Position numbers and translations under genes: made by a program
Assembly: GCA_910575155.1 (NCBI GenBank)
Contig: CAJTDX010000004.1
Coordinates: forward strand, 62,001-126,000
Reading direction: 5' to 3'
DNA length: 64,000 bases
From: Lachnospiraceae bacterium
GTDB taxonomy: Bacteria > Bacillota > Clostridia > Lachnospirales > Lachnospiraceae
Shown here: piece by piece, positions 42,252 to 53,000 of the stretch
Numbering within the stretch: the stretch's first letter is position 1
How the letters are laid out: every line of letters starts with the position of its first letter
The notes under the pieces: model-generated
What the model saw: only the letters and a program-made list of their open reading frames with translations
The model's database searches: none
Told to the model about the DNA's origin: nothing

Positions 42252-43766
42252 ATGCTGAATATTATGCTGGTGGATGATGAGGTACTGGCGCTTAAATATC
42301 TGAAAAGCATGGTGGACTGGGAGGCGTTTGGATATCATATCGCAGGCTGTGCCGCCAGCGGTAAGCGGGCGTTGGAGCTTTATGATGAGACGGTTCCGGA
42401 AATCGTTATATCGGATATCCGTATGCCCCTGATGGATGGACTGGAACTTACCAGAAGGTTAAAGGAGAAAAATAAAGAAATCGAAGTGATTCTGCTGTCC
42501 GCATATGGGGACTTTGAGTACGCCAAGAAAGGAATTGAATACGGTGTTTCAGAATATTTGTTAAAGCATGAGATAAGCGAGGAGCTTTTGCTGGAAAAGC
42601 TGAGCGCGGTTAAGGAAAAAATCCAGAAAAAGAATCACAGGGAAAAGATATATCAGAAATATTTTATGGAGCAGCTTATTTATCATCCGGCCAGAACCGG
42701 CGGAGCGGAAGAGATGTTTTCCAACCGTTTGTTTCTTGTGCTCTGTCACAAACGGAGCGTGTTTTGCGGCGGGAAGGTTATAGAGGGGGCATGGAATGAA
42801 ATAGAGCAGGAACTTCTTGCAGAGGCTATGGAACAGCCGCTGGAGGATAAGATTTTTTATGTGGCTGACGCTCAGCTTGCCCCCAATAACTGGCTGGTAT
42901 TATATCGTATTGAGAATACAGCCAGCAAATATACAGTAAATGGCCTCATTGAGAAAAAATGCGCTCATATTGGCGCAAGCTTGAAAGTCATGCTGGAGTG
43001 TCGGTTCCATATCTTATATAGTTTTGAAATCGCGCCGCATGAAATCAGTGAAAATTTTCGGAAAATGTCGCGTCAGATTCGTTACGCTATGTTTTTTCCA
43101 ACAGACCAATGGGAAGCATGTACGGAGTTTCCAGTGAAAGAAGGGAAAAATATTCAGAGTATGGAAGAAATCCGTCAATTAGAAAGCGCTATATCCAATG
43201 TAAGAGAAGATCCGGCTAAAATTGTGCGTGAACTTTTCTATCATCTATGTGCCGAAAAAGATTGGGACGCCTGTAAATCTCTGATTATATTTTTAAATGG
43301 AATGCTTTTGGAAGTCTGGGAGAAGGAACATATCGAAAAAAATGGAGGAGAAGAAAAGTATTATACAATAAAAGAAGTTTCATCTTATTTTGAAGAGAAT
43401 TTTCAAAATATTCATAAGATCATCTGTGGAGAAACCGCTTACTCTGATCTGGTACAGGAGATCATTCGTTACATACGCAAAAACTATAAAAAGGATCTGA
43501 GTCTTGACGAATTGGGAAAGGCATTTCAGATGAACGGTGTGTATCTGGGGCAGATTTTTCGCAAAGAAACAGGCACAACCTTTTTGAAATATCTGACGGA
43601 AGTGCGGATTGAAGAGGCGAAGCGTCTGTTAAAAGAAGCGAATGTTTCCGTATCAGAGGCTGCAGAGCTGGTTGGCTATCATACCAGCCAGTATTTTAGT
43701 AAAGTATTTGCAAAAGTAGCGGGTATGACGCCATGGGAGTATAAAAGATGGAAGGAAAAAAATTAA
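42252..43766 (+). CDS. YesN-type response regulator (REC plus AraC HTH)
   Basis: Response regulator of 504 residues. The receiver domain begins MLNIMLVDDEVLALKYLKSM and has the phospho-acceptor Asp in IVISDIRMPLMDG (about residue 54), then LLSAYGDFEYAKKGIEYG with the conserved switch region. A long middle region has no recognised fold. The C-terminal AraC-type HTH pair is clear (DLSLDELGKAFQMNGVYLGQ and SVSEAAELVGYHTSQYFSKV), ending in MTPWEYKRWK. The start at 42252 is chosen because GGGAGG lies upstream; an ATG at 42219 lacks a site. The sensor kinase gene overlaps its end by 19 bases. Probable targets are the binding protein and GH2 gene downstream. Confidence 0.93.
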   Translation: MLNIMLVDDEVLALKYLKSMVDWEAFGYHIAGCAASGKRALELYDETVPEIVISDIRMPLMDGLELTRRLKEKNKEIEVILLSAYGDFEYAKKGIEYGVSEYLLKHEISEELLLEKLSAVKEKIQKKNHREKIYQKYFMEQLIYHPARTGGAEEMFSNRLFLVLCHKRSVFCGGKVIEGAWNEIEQELLAEAMEQPLEDKIFYVADAQLAPNNWLVLYRIENTASKYTVNGLIEKKCAHIGASLKVMLECRFHILYSFEIAPHEISENFRKMSRQIRYAMFFPTDQWEACTEFPVKEGKNIQSMEEIRQLESAISNVREDPAKIVRELFYHLCAEKDWDACKSLIIFLNGMLLEVWEKEHIEKNGGEEKYYTIKEVSSYFEENFQNIHKIICGETAYSDLVQEIIRYIRKNYKKDLSLDELGKAFQMNGVYLGQIFRKETGTTFLKYLTEVRIEEAKRLLKEANVSVSEAAELVGYHTSQYFSKVFAKVAGMTPWEYKRWKEKN

Positions 43767-45526
43767 AACGTAAATGCCTGAAATGGCGGATTTTAAAAAA
43801 TATCTCTCTGATTCTTGCGCTGTCTATGATTGTAAGTTCGGCAGCTGGAATCTGGTATTTTCAGAATGTGGTGCGGACGCAGAAAATTTCAGATGAGAAA
43901 AGCCGTCTTGTTCAGCTTTCCAATCAAATGGAGTTTTTGACAGAAGATATGGAACAGTTTTCGCTCAGTATATTGATTGATGAAGAGCTGCAGCGGCTTT
44001 TGAAAGAACGGGAGATTACATCGGAATTTGAACGCTGCCGCAGACATGATAAAGTGGGCTTCCGTTTGAGTTTTTACAGCAATCTGCGCCCTTACATTAT
44101 GGGCGCAATTCTGGATATGCGGGACGGGAGCTGCTATGGAAGCAATTACAATGCCATGGATATCGGGTATATCAGGGAAAAACTGAAAAAAGAAGAGATT
44201 TCAAAAAATCAGGGGCGGTCCTATGTCTATTCCGCTCCTTATTATGATAAAGAAAGTTATGGAGACAGCGCTATGATTTGCTATCAGGTGCAGATGTTTG
44301 ATAAATACCGGTTTGGACAAAGAAAAGGCACACTTTATATAGAGATCTGTTTTGATTATTTTCTGGAACAGATCTCTGCTTATACGCAAAAGAAAGATTA
44401 TGTGGCTCTTGTGGGAACAGAAGGTGAATTTTTGTACAAACAGGGGACGGATGATAAACTGGAGAAAAGTCTTGCACAATGCGGCACGGATCTTAAAGAA
44501 CTGGTGAAAACAAAATATGGTTATCTTCTCAGTGAATCCGTTGGCAAAACAGAATGGAAGTTGTGCGTACTGGTGACACAGAAAGATTTGTGGGCAGAGG
44601 GCAGATTTGTATTGGTATTTTTTCTGCTTTCGTTCCTGCTGTCCCTTTTTCTGATACTGATTTTTATATCCAAAAGAATGGAGGCAGTAGTTTCTCCGCT
44701 CACGCATTTATCTGAAAAAATGGTCTGCACAGAATACGGGAAAATCGAAAAAGTTGAAATTATGCATACCGGAGACGAAATCGAAACGCTCTATGAGTGT
44801 TTCTGTACGATGATGGATCAGTTAAGGAAGGGAGAGGAGGATCATATACGTTATGAACGGCAGAAAAGGGAAATGGAATATGATATTATGCTCTCTCAAA
44901 TCAATCCTCATTATCTTTACAATGTACTTAACACCGTTGTTTATCTGTCGGCAGCGGGCAGAAATAAGGATGTGGCGAAAATTGTCCAGGCGCTGATCCA
45001 TACGCTGCATGATACGTTAAAACTGGGAGAGGACAACGTAGAAACCATCATTAAAAAAGAGCTGGAATTAACCAGATGCTATCTTGAGATCCAAAAATAC
45101 CGGTATGCGGAACAATTTGAGGTAAGAATAGAATGCGGCGATCTGTGCGAAAGGTGTAAAGTCCCGAAGACGATCATCCAGCCGCTGGTGGAAAACGCGA
45201 TTGTGCATGGAATTTTACCCGCAGAACGAAAAGGAATTGTTCTGATACAGATTTCACGTCAGGAGGACAGTCTTTGTATTTCAGTGGAGGATGATGGGGT
45301 CGGCATTCAGAAAGAAGAGATTGAACGTCTTATGGCAGGAGAGGAGATTGTACAGAAAAAGGGAGAACGCAAGCATATCGGGCTCACTAATATCAGAGAC
45401 AGGATACATTATCTTTATGGGCAGAGTTATGGTATACAGGCAGAACGGAAGGAAGACGGGGGTACAAGAATTTTCCTGCGCCTTCCTTATGAATTTATAA
45501 CGGAGGAGGAAGAAGAAAGACGGTGA
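43748..45526 (+). CDS. YesM-type sensor histidine kinase
   Basis: 592-residue membrane kinase. First helix ISLILALSMIVSSAAGIWYF (about 19-38), an extracellular part of about 250 residues, second helix FVLVFFLLSFLLSLFLILIF (about 287-306), HAMP-like linker and His kinase domain of the PF06580 type with the phospho-His in LSQINPHYLYNVLNT. The ATP-binding domain shows PKTIIQPLVENAIVHG (N-box), VEDDGVGI and GERKHIGLTNIRDR, then a glycine loop EDGGTRIFLRLP. It shares 19 bases with the regulator gene and 4 with the next gene, so three genes are translated in tight sequence. It signals to the response regulator upstream. Confidence 0.93.
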   Translation: MEGKKLKRKCLKWRILKNISLILALSMIVSSAAGIWYFQNVVRTQKISDEKSRLVQLSNQMEFLTEDMEQFSLSILIDEELQRLLKEREITSEFERCRRHDKVGFRLSFYSNLRPYIMGAILDMRDGSCYGSNYNAMDIGYIREKLKKEEISKNQGRSYVYSAPYYDKESYGDSAMICYQVQMFDKYRFGQRKGTLYIEICFDYFLEQISAYTQKKDYVALVGTEGEFLYKQGTDDKLEKSLAQCGTDLKELVKTKYGYLLSESVGKTEWKLCVLVTQKDLWAEGRFVLVFFLLSFLLSLFLILIFISKRMEAVVSPLTHLSEKMVCTEYGKIEKVEIMHTGDEIETLYECFCTMMDQLRKGEEDHIRYERQKREMEYDIMLSQINPHYLYNVLNTVVYLSAAGRNKDVAKIVQALIHTLHDTLKLGEDNVETIIKKELELTRCYLEIQKYRYAEQFEVRIECGDLCERCKVPKTIIQPLVENAIVHGILPAERKGIVLIQISRQEDSLCISVEDDGVGIQKEEIERLMAGEEIVQKKGERKHIGLTNIRDRIHYLYGQSYGIQAERKEDGGTRIFLRLPYEFITEEEEERR

Positions 45527-46878
45527 GAATGAGGCATAGGGAAAGCTGTAAGGGATGGATGGCAATCTGTCTGGCGTTATCGTTGGCCGGATGCGGGCAG
45601 GGATCAGAGATGGTAAAAACAGAGACGCCTGAAATAGAAGAAAAGCGGGAGATTCCTTTTGATGAGCCTCTTCCGCACGATTATAAAGGAACGCTTACGA
45701 TGTACTCCTGGGACACAGCTTATTATCAGACGGTGACTGAGGCATTTCAGGAAAAGTACCCCAATGTGGAATTTGTTTCGGTTCCTGTGGAACATAAAGA
45801 CCTCTTTATGAAATATCAGACGGCGCTTCTATCCGGCGGCGAGCTGCCTGATATTGGCTGGGCGATCATAGACAGCAGAGGGAAAGTGTTTGAACTGGAT
45901 ATGTGGGAACCATTAGAGCAGGAGCCGTATAATTTCGATATATCACAGGTTTATGAATATCTTCATCCCCGTATGGTGAATTACAGAGGAAACGTATGCG
46001 GTATAGAACAGTCGCTTTCTCCGGCAGGACTGGCATACCGGCGGGATCTTGCAAAAAAATATCTGGGAACAGACGATGCGGAGGAACTGGAAAAAATGAT
46101 GCCGGACTGGGACAGCTTTATAGAGAAGGGCAGAGAGGTTTATGAGAAAAGCGCAGGGAAAGTCCATATGATGTTTTCTCTGGGAGATATCCGGCAGTTT
46201 ATTCAGGAGCAGCAGGAAATGTCCTGGACCGATGGTACGGAAATTGATGTGGAAAAAATTTTTGGACGTTCGTTTCGTCTGATCGAGCGGTTTCGGGAGG
46301 CAAACGTTTCCGACAGCCTGATCCCCTGGACGCCGACATGGAACGATGCATTTTCGCAGGATGAGCATATTTTTGCCACCTGCGCTGCCTGGGCGGTCAA
46401 GTTCACTATAGAATCTCACGATACCAAAGGACAGGAAACCGGGCGCTGGGGAATAATGAGCGCTCCGGAGGGAAATGTCAGTATGGGAGGTACAGCCATG
46501 GGTATTACGAAAACCTGTAAGGACAAGCGTCTTGCCTGGGAGTTTTTAAAATTTGCCACGCTTTCTGCGGAAGGGGCAAAAGCAATTAATTCCATGGGAC
46601 TGATGACAACGGCCAGGCGGCCTTATGAGGAAGAACCTGAACTGAAAAGCTATAAGAGCGCATGGTTTGGGGAACAGGATGTAGGCATTTATTATATGGA
46701 TAAAATTATCCCTAATATAAAGACCAGGGCTATGACAGCAGAAGACAGCACGATACACAGCTGCTTAAGTCTTGCCACGAATGTGATGAATGAGGATAGA
46801 AGCGTGACCTGTGAAGATGTGTTTTTGGAGCTGCGAAAGCAGCTTGCGGAGGAATTACCAGATTTTACTGTGAAGTAG
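45523..46878 (+). CDS. Lipoprotein extracellular solute-binding protein (family 1)
   Basis: 451-residue sugar-type binding protein. It starts at GTG 45523, overlapping the kinase stop (GTGA). The lipobox LSLAGC puts the lipid on Cys24. The mature protein has the two-lobe family features: GTLTMYSWDTAYYQTVTEAF, FMKYQTALLSGGELPDIGW, SPAGLAYRRDLAKKYLG, WTPTWNDAFSQDEHIFATC, MGGTAMGITKTCKDKRLAWE and FLKFATLSAEGAKA. No ABC permease or ATPase genes lie nearby. Because it is translationally coupled to a sensor kinase, it may deliver a bound sugar to the kinase, as seen in other binding-protein/sensor pairs; it may also serve a distant transporter. Confidence 0.88.
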   Translation: MRMRHRESCKGWMAICLALSLAGCGQGSEMVKTETPEIEEKREIPFDEPLPHDYKGTLTMYSWDTAYYQTVTEAFQEKYPNVEFVSVPVEHKDLFMKYQTALLSGGELPDIGWAIIDSRGKVFELDMWEPLEQEPYNFDISQVYEYLHPRMVNYRGNVCGIEQSLSPAGLAYRRDLAKKYLGTDDAEELEKMMPDWDSFIEKGREVYEKSAGKVHMMFSLGDIRQFIQEQQEMSWTDGTEIDVEKIFGRSFRLIERFREANVSDSLIPWTPTWNDAFSQDEHIFATCAAWAVKFTIESHDTKGQETGRWGIMSAPEGNVSMGGTAMGITKTCKDKRLAWEFLKFATLSAEGAKAINSMGLMTTARRPYEEEPELKSYKSAWFGEQDVGIYYMDKIIPNIKTRAMTAEDSTIHSCLSLATNVMNEDRSVTCEDVFLELRKQLAEELPDFTVK

Positions 46879-47002
46879 CAAGACAGCTATAAAATGAAAA
46901 CAAAAACTATAGAATGTGTTCTGGAAAAGGAAAAACGCAGATGCTAAACTAAGTTAGTAAAAATTAAAATGCGCATATAGCGTGAGGAGAAAGGAGCATC
47001 AT

Positions 47003-50000
47003 ATGAAATCAGAACACAGAAAAAGAAACAGAATCTGGTCATTTCTGCTGGCTTTTGTGATGGTATTTACTACTGCGTTTGGCAGTGCGGGACCTGTAAC
47101 AGTCCTGGCGGCAGCAGAGGATGATGAGTTTGAGGAAGTAGAAGTCCCCAACGGCGATTTTGAGTCAGGATCAGGGACAGTCTGGACATTTGCCGGAGCG
47201 GCGGAGGATTCCGAAGGATCTGCCTCAGATTATTGGCGTGTTTTTGTCGGCAAGGGCAGTAATAATCAAACAAAAGTATACGAGGCATGCAGTAAATCTG
47301 GCAATACAACAAGTTATACAGCTTCTCAAAGTGTGGCAGGGTTGAAATCTGGCACGTATAAAGCGTCGGTAGAAGCCATGGGCGGAAATGATAAAGGCGG
47401 ATCACTGACGGCATCGCTTACCGCAGGCGGAAAAACGGTTGCGGTTACTCCAAATACCTGGAATGTATGGAATACATATACGACGGAAACCTTTACGGTA
47501 GGAGAAGAAGGAACATGTGAAATCTCAATTGCTGTTGAAATAAAAGGCAATTATGTCAATATTGATAATGTTAAACTTTACCGTCTCGTACCCCAGGGAC
47601 CGATCGAAGTGGACAACATACCGGCTGTCAACAGGAAAGTTGCAGCAGGCGGCACATTTATGGCTCCGGTGCAAGTGACTGTGAAGTATACGAACGGCAA
47701 GAGCGGACAGCATAACGTTACATGGGATGCCGAACAGCTTGCGGCAGTAAAGACAGATAAAGTTGGCAGTTATACAGTAAAAGGAACGGTAACTATTGAC
47801 GAAAAGGAGTATGAAGCAGAGATGACGGTGGAGGTCATCGACGAATCCGATCTTGTGCAGCAGGTGCCGGAGGATGGACTGGGTTCCATAGATTTTAACG
47901 GGAACTGGAAATTTCATCTGGCAACGAGAAAACCGGAATTGGCAGGAAGCAGTTTTGCGGCTGCAGGTGTGAAAGACGCCGGAGATTACACGACGGCGCA
48001 GATCATTGCGGAAGATTTTGACGATGTTTCTTTCAGAACGCTCGACGTACCGCATGATTTTAGTATCGAGGGAGAAAAAGTAAGCAATTCCTCCGATGCG
48101 CAGGCATATTTGGAAGGCGGTCTTGGATATTACCGTAAAAAATTTACAGTTCCGGCCGCTATGCAGGGAAGCCGCAGAATTTCTCTTGATTTTGAAGGCG
48201 TTTACCAAAACAGCGTCATTTATTTAAATGGAGAAGAAATTGGGGGATATCCCAATGGTTACACAGGCTTTGCTCTCGATATTACAGAGAAGATAAAATA
48301 TGGTCAGGTAAATACGCTGGTTGTAAAAGTGCAGAATATGTCTCCTTCCGGACGCTGGTATACGGGAAGCGGTATTGTCCGTCCGGTACATCTTGTGATT
48401 GATCATCTGGCCTGCTTCAACAGAAATGGTATTACGTTAAGTTCTTCTGATTTGAAAGAAGAGTATACAAACAGCAAAACGGCATATTTATCTGTAAATG
48501 CGGACGGTTATTCAAAATCTACAAATTCCAATGTTCGCATGGAAGTTACTGTACTTGACGCTCAGGGAAAAGAGGTGGCAAAAAAGAGGACGGCGGATAC
48601 GGCAATCAATCCAACGACAGAATTCAGCCTGTCACTGGAGGGAAACGACGCCATTGAGATTCCCAACGTGCAGCTTTGGTATCCCTGCAATCTGGGCGAA
48701 CCGTATCTGTATACGGTAAAGACAGATTTGTATCAGCAGATTAATGGCGGAGAAGATAATGAGTTCCATCTGATTGATTCGGAAACCACAGAATACGGTT
48801 TCCGCTGGGCAGAAGTGGCAGAGAGCACAAGTGATCCTGACAGCGGCGGACTGTATATAAATGGAAAATATACCAAGGTGCAGGGCGTGGATCTGCATCA
48901 CGACGCAGGCGCAGTTGGCGCGGCCAGCTATACGGACGCCTATGAGCGGGAATTTGAAAAATTGATGGAAATGGGTGTGAACGCCTATCGTACCTCACAT
49001 TGCCCTCCTTCCAAACAGGCCATTGAAGTCTGCAGGAGAAAAGGTATTCTGGTGGTGGAAGAAGCATTTGACGGTTGGGGCAAACCAAAAGCAACGTATG
49101 ATTTTGGTAATTTCTTCTTCCAGGAAGTGCCCTCAGACTGGGCGGGACTTATGCCCAACGGTTACACAGAGCTTCCGGCTCCTTCTGTGAATTACGACGG
49201 CGCAAAACTTACCTGGAGCGACTGGGTTATTCAGGAAATGGTGAAACGTGACAAAAACGAGCCTTCTATTATTGCCTGGTCGGTCGGCAACGAGGTTCGC
49301 GGCTGCGGAACAAAACCGTCCTGGTATGATTTGACAAAATATGATCCTCTGGGTGTAAATCCCACTGCAATCAACGAATATACCGAAGCAGTACGTTTGA
49401 GCAGTGATATAAAGGCAGTTGACGAAAGCCGTTATGTGTTGATGGGAGGCGACCAGGAGCGTTCCGTTCCGGCAGTGACGAGCGTATGGGGTTATGTAAA
49501 TCAGGTGCTTGACGGTTATGGATTAAATTATAATACAGCAAAATCAGTAGACGGGCTGATGAGCCGTTATTCGATTGGTGAGTCCAATAATGCTTTGCTG
49601 GAAAAGGGCACGAAGACGTTCTTTTTTGAATCGGAATCATCTTCCCAGACTTCTTCCAGAGGCGTTTATCTGGATCCGCAGTTTGCCAATACCGGTATCA
49701 ACCAGACGCCGGGCAGACGCGGCGGTTCCAATTATGATAACGATTTTGCATCCTGGACGATGTCAAATGAGTATGGATTAAAGAAAGACCGTGACAGAAA
49801 GAGCTTTATCGGACAATTTATCTGGAGTGGATTTGATTACCTGGGCGAGCCGACGCCATATGCCGTTTATCCGGTGGGCGTAGCTTCCTTTGGTACGATT
49901 GATACGGCAGGATTCTCCAAAGACAGTTTTTATCTGTATCAGAGCCAGTGGATTACAAAAACGCCAATGGTACATGTACTGCCTGCAAACTGGGATCAGT

Positions 50001-53000
50001 GGCATGAAGGCGAAGAAGTTGAGGTGTGGGTAAATACGAATCAGCCTTCCGCAGAGTTATTTTTAAACGGCAAATCTCTTGGCAAGAAGAGTTTTGATGA
50101 GAAACAAACAGCATATGGTAAGAATTATTATGAGACGTCTGAAAAGACGCAGGATGATAAATCATGGGGCGACAGTTCCAATCCGGGCGGCTACACCAGC
50201 AATGGAGCGGCGCTTGACGAAGGCGAGTTGAATTCCGGCAAACTGCATCTGACCTGGACGGTACCGTACGAACCGGGAACCTTATCTGTGAAAGCGTATG
50301 ACACAAAGAATGAAGTAGTGGCGGAAGACAGCGTTACGACTTCTAAGACGCCGTATACGATCGAGGCAATTGCAGATAAGACAGTTCTGGCGGCAGACGG
50401 CAGCAGTCTTTCTTATGTAGAATGTACGATTGTGGATGAAGACGGCAATATGGTGCCGGACGCACAGGATCTTGTAAACTTTGATATCACGGGCGAAACT
50501 CAAATTTTTGGCGTAGACAACGGCAAGCAGGAGAGCGCAGAGCTTTATAAATTTGGAAATGTGGAAAGCACGAATCATGCTGAGCGCACAGCTTACAATG
50601 GAAAAGTGCTTGTCATCTTAAAATCTGGTAAAAAAGCAGGAAATGCGGTGCTGACGGTATCTGCAAAAGACTTAAAACCAGTTCAGGTGCCGATTGCGGT
50701 GACTGCAGACGGAACGGGCAGCGCTCCCGCAGCTATTACCGTAACAGGAACAGAGGAATCTGTAGAGCCGGTAGCAATTAAAGTTCCGGCTGGCATGACT
50801 CCGGTGCTTCCGTCGGCAGTACGGGTAAATTACAATAGTAATGCCGGTAAATACAGCGTAATGAGAAAGGTTACATGGGGAGCGCTGACAGAAGGAAAAG
50901 CAGAGGGAACCGTGGAAGGATGCACGCTGAAAGCATCGGCAGCCGTGACGGAAGATGATGCGGCAGAGACTGATGTGGAGCTTGCCACGGGCAAGGCGTC
51001 TGCAACAGCGTCCTTTACAGGTAACGTAAACAATTATCCGGAAAAAATGGTAGATGGAGACGCAGCTACTACCTGGACGAATATGTACAGCAGAGGTGCT
51101 TCTGTGCTGCTTCCGGCAAACAGCGCCTCCAGAAAGAATGAATATGTAGAATTTTCCTGGGAAGAAGCACAATTATTAAACCTGATTACCCTGAATTTCT
51201 CAGGCAGCAGAGGACGCGCCGTGCCTTCCGTATTGGAAGCGCAGTATTTTGACGGTTCCGACTGGGTAAAAGCTCCCAGACAGACGATGACGACAGCAGG
51301 AACAGCGGTTTCTATGAAGTTCTCACCTGTCTATACAGAAAAAGTTAGAGTTTATATGGAAAATGCTACGCCATTTACAAATAATGGAAATATGGAAATC
51401 TCAGAAGTATCTGTTAAGCTGGGCGCAGTCGGTCCGCAGGCGCTTCTTACAGGAGGTTCGGCATTGCAGGGCGGCAAAGCTGCTGTACAGATGGAGCTTA
51501 CAGGTCTTTCAGCAGAGACAAAAGTGAAAGAGGTTCGTTTTGCCCTTGATTACGATGCAGAGATTTTTGAAAATCCGCAGGTAACGTTGAAAAATACAGC
51601 GGCAGGAACGCTGACCATGGAACAAAGCGATGGAAAAACAATTTATGTGTTTACCGCTGCAGCGGACAATACAGCGTCTCTGGCAGATTTTGCTGAAATC
51701 GTACTTTCCGTTAAGGAAGATGCGGCAGTGGGAACTTACAATCTGGCTCTGACAGATCTGGCGGTAACAGATACAGCAGATCAGGCCGTAGAGATCAGCA
51801 CAGGGCCGGCGCAGATTGTAGTAACAGAGCGCCCTGCAGCTGGAAAGGTAACCGTTACCTTCGATGCAGATAACGGTACCGATCCTGTTGCCGTATCTGT
51901 AGCTTTAGGTGAAAAAGTAGAAAAACCAGAAGAACCCAGTAAGGATGATTTTGTTTTTGCAGGCTGGTTTGCGGAAGGTGAAGAGGAAGCATTTGATTTT
52001 GATACACCTGTTATACAGGATCTTACATTGACCGCAAAATGGATCGCATCGTCCGATGTCTGTACAGTTTCATTTCAAAACGGAACAGATACAGAACGCA
52101 AGGTAGTTGCAAAAGGAGAGAAAGTTGCAAAACCAGAAGATCCTGAGAAATTTGGCCATACATTCCAGGGCTGGTTTGCAGAAGATGCGGCAGAAGCGTT
52201 TGATTTTGAAACACCTGTCACAGGAGATCTTACGTTAACTGCAAAATGGCAGAAGATCAGTGAAGATGTAGACGATTACGAAGCTCTTGGAGCCGTGATT
52301 GAAGCAGCCGAAAAGCTGAACGCCGCCGATTATACGGAAGGAAGCTGGGCAAATCTGCAGAAGGCTCTGGAAGACGCTAAAGCCAAAGCAGAAAGTCCCA
52401 CGGCAACACAGGCGGAAATAGACGCGGCCAAAGCGGCAGTGGAAGCAGCAATAAAAGACCTTGAAAAAGAAGACGGCAATCCTGCAGAATCTTATACGGT
52501 TACATTTGATGCCGACAATGGAAGTGAAAATGAGACACAGACAGTAGCAGATGGTGAAACAGCGAAAAAGCCGGAAGATCCTGAGAAGTTTGGTTATAAA
52601 TTCCAGGGCTGGTTTGCAAAAGATGCAGAAGAAGCGTTTGATTTTGCGTCAGCGATTACGACAGATCTTACGTTAACTGCAAAATGGGAGAAAAACAGCG
52701 CCAATGTGGACGATTATTCAGCTCTGGCTGAAGCAATTACAGAAGCCGAAAAATTAGACGCTTCTGAGTACACGGAAGAAAGCTGGGCAAATCTGCAGAA
52801 GGCGTTGTCAGATGCCAGGGAAAAAGCAGAAAGCTCCACAGCAACGCAGGCTGATATAGACGCAGCGAAAGCGGCAGTGGAAGCGGCAATAAAAGAACTT
52901 GAAAAAGAAGACGGCAATCCCGCAGAATCTCATACGGTTACATTTGCTGCCGACAATGGAAGTGAAAATGAGACACAGACAGTAGCAGATGGTGAAACAG

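Noticed and set aside
51430-51840. Scaffoldin claim from the cohesin-like module of the GH2 enzyme
   Set aside because: One cohesin-like fold read by eye, with no dockerin in the window, is not enough to propose a cellulosome.
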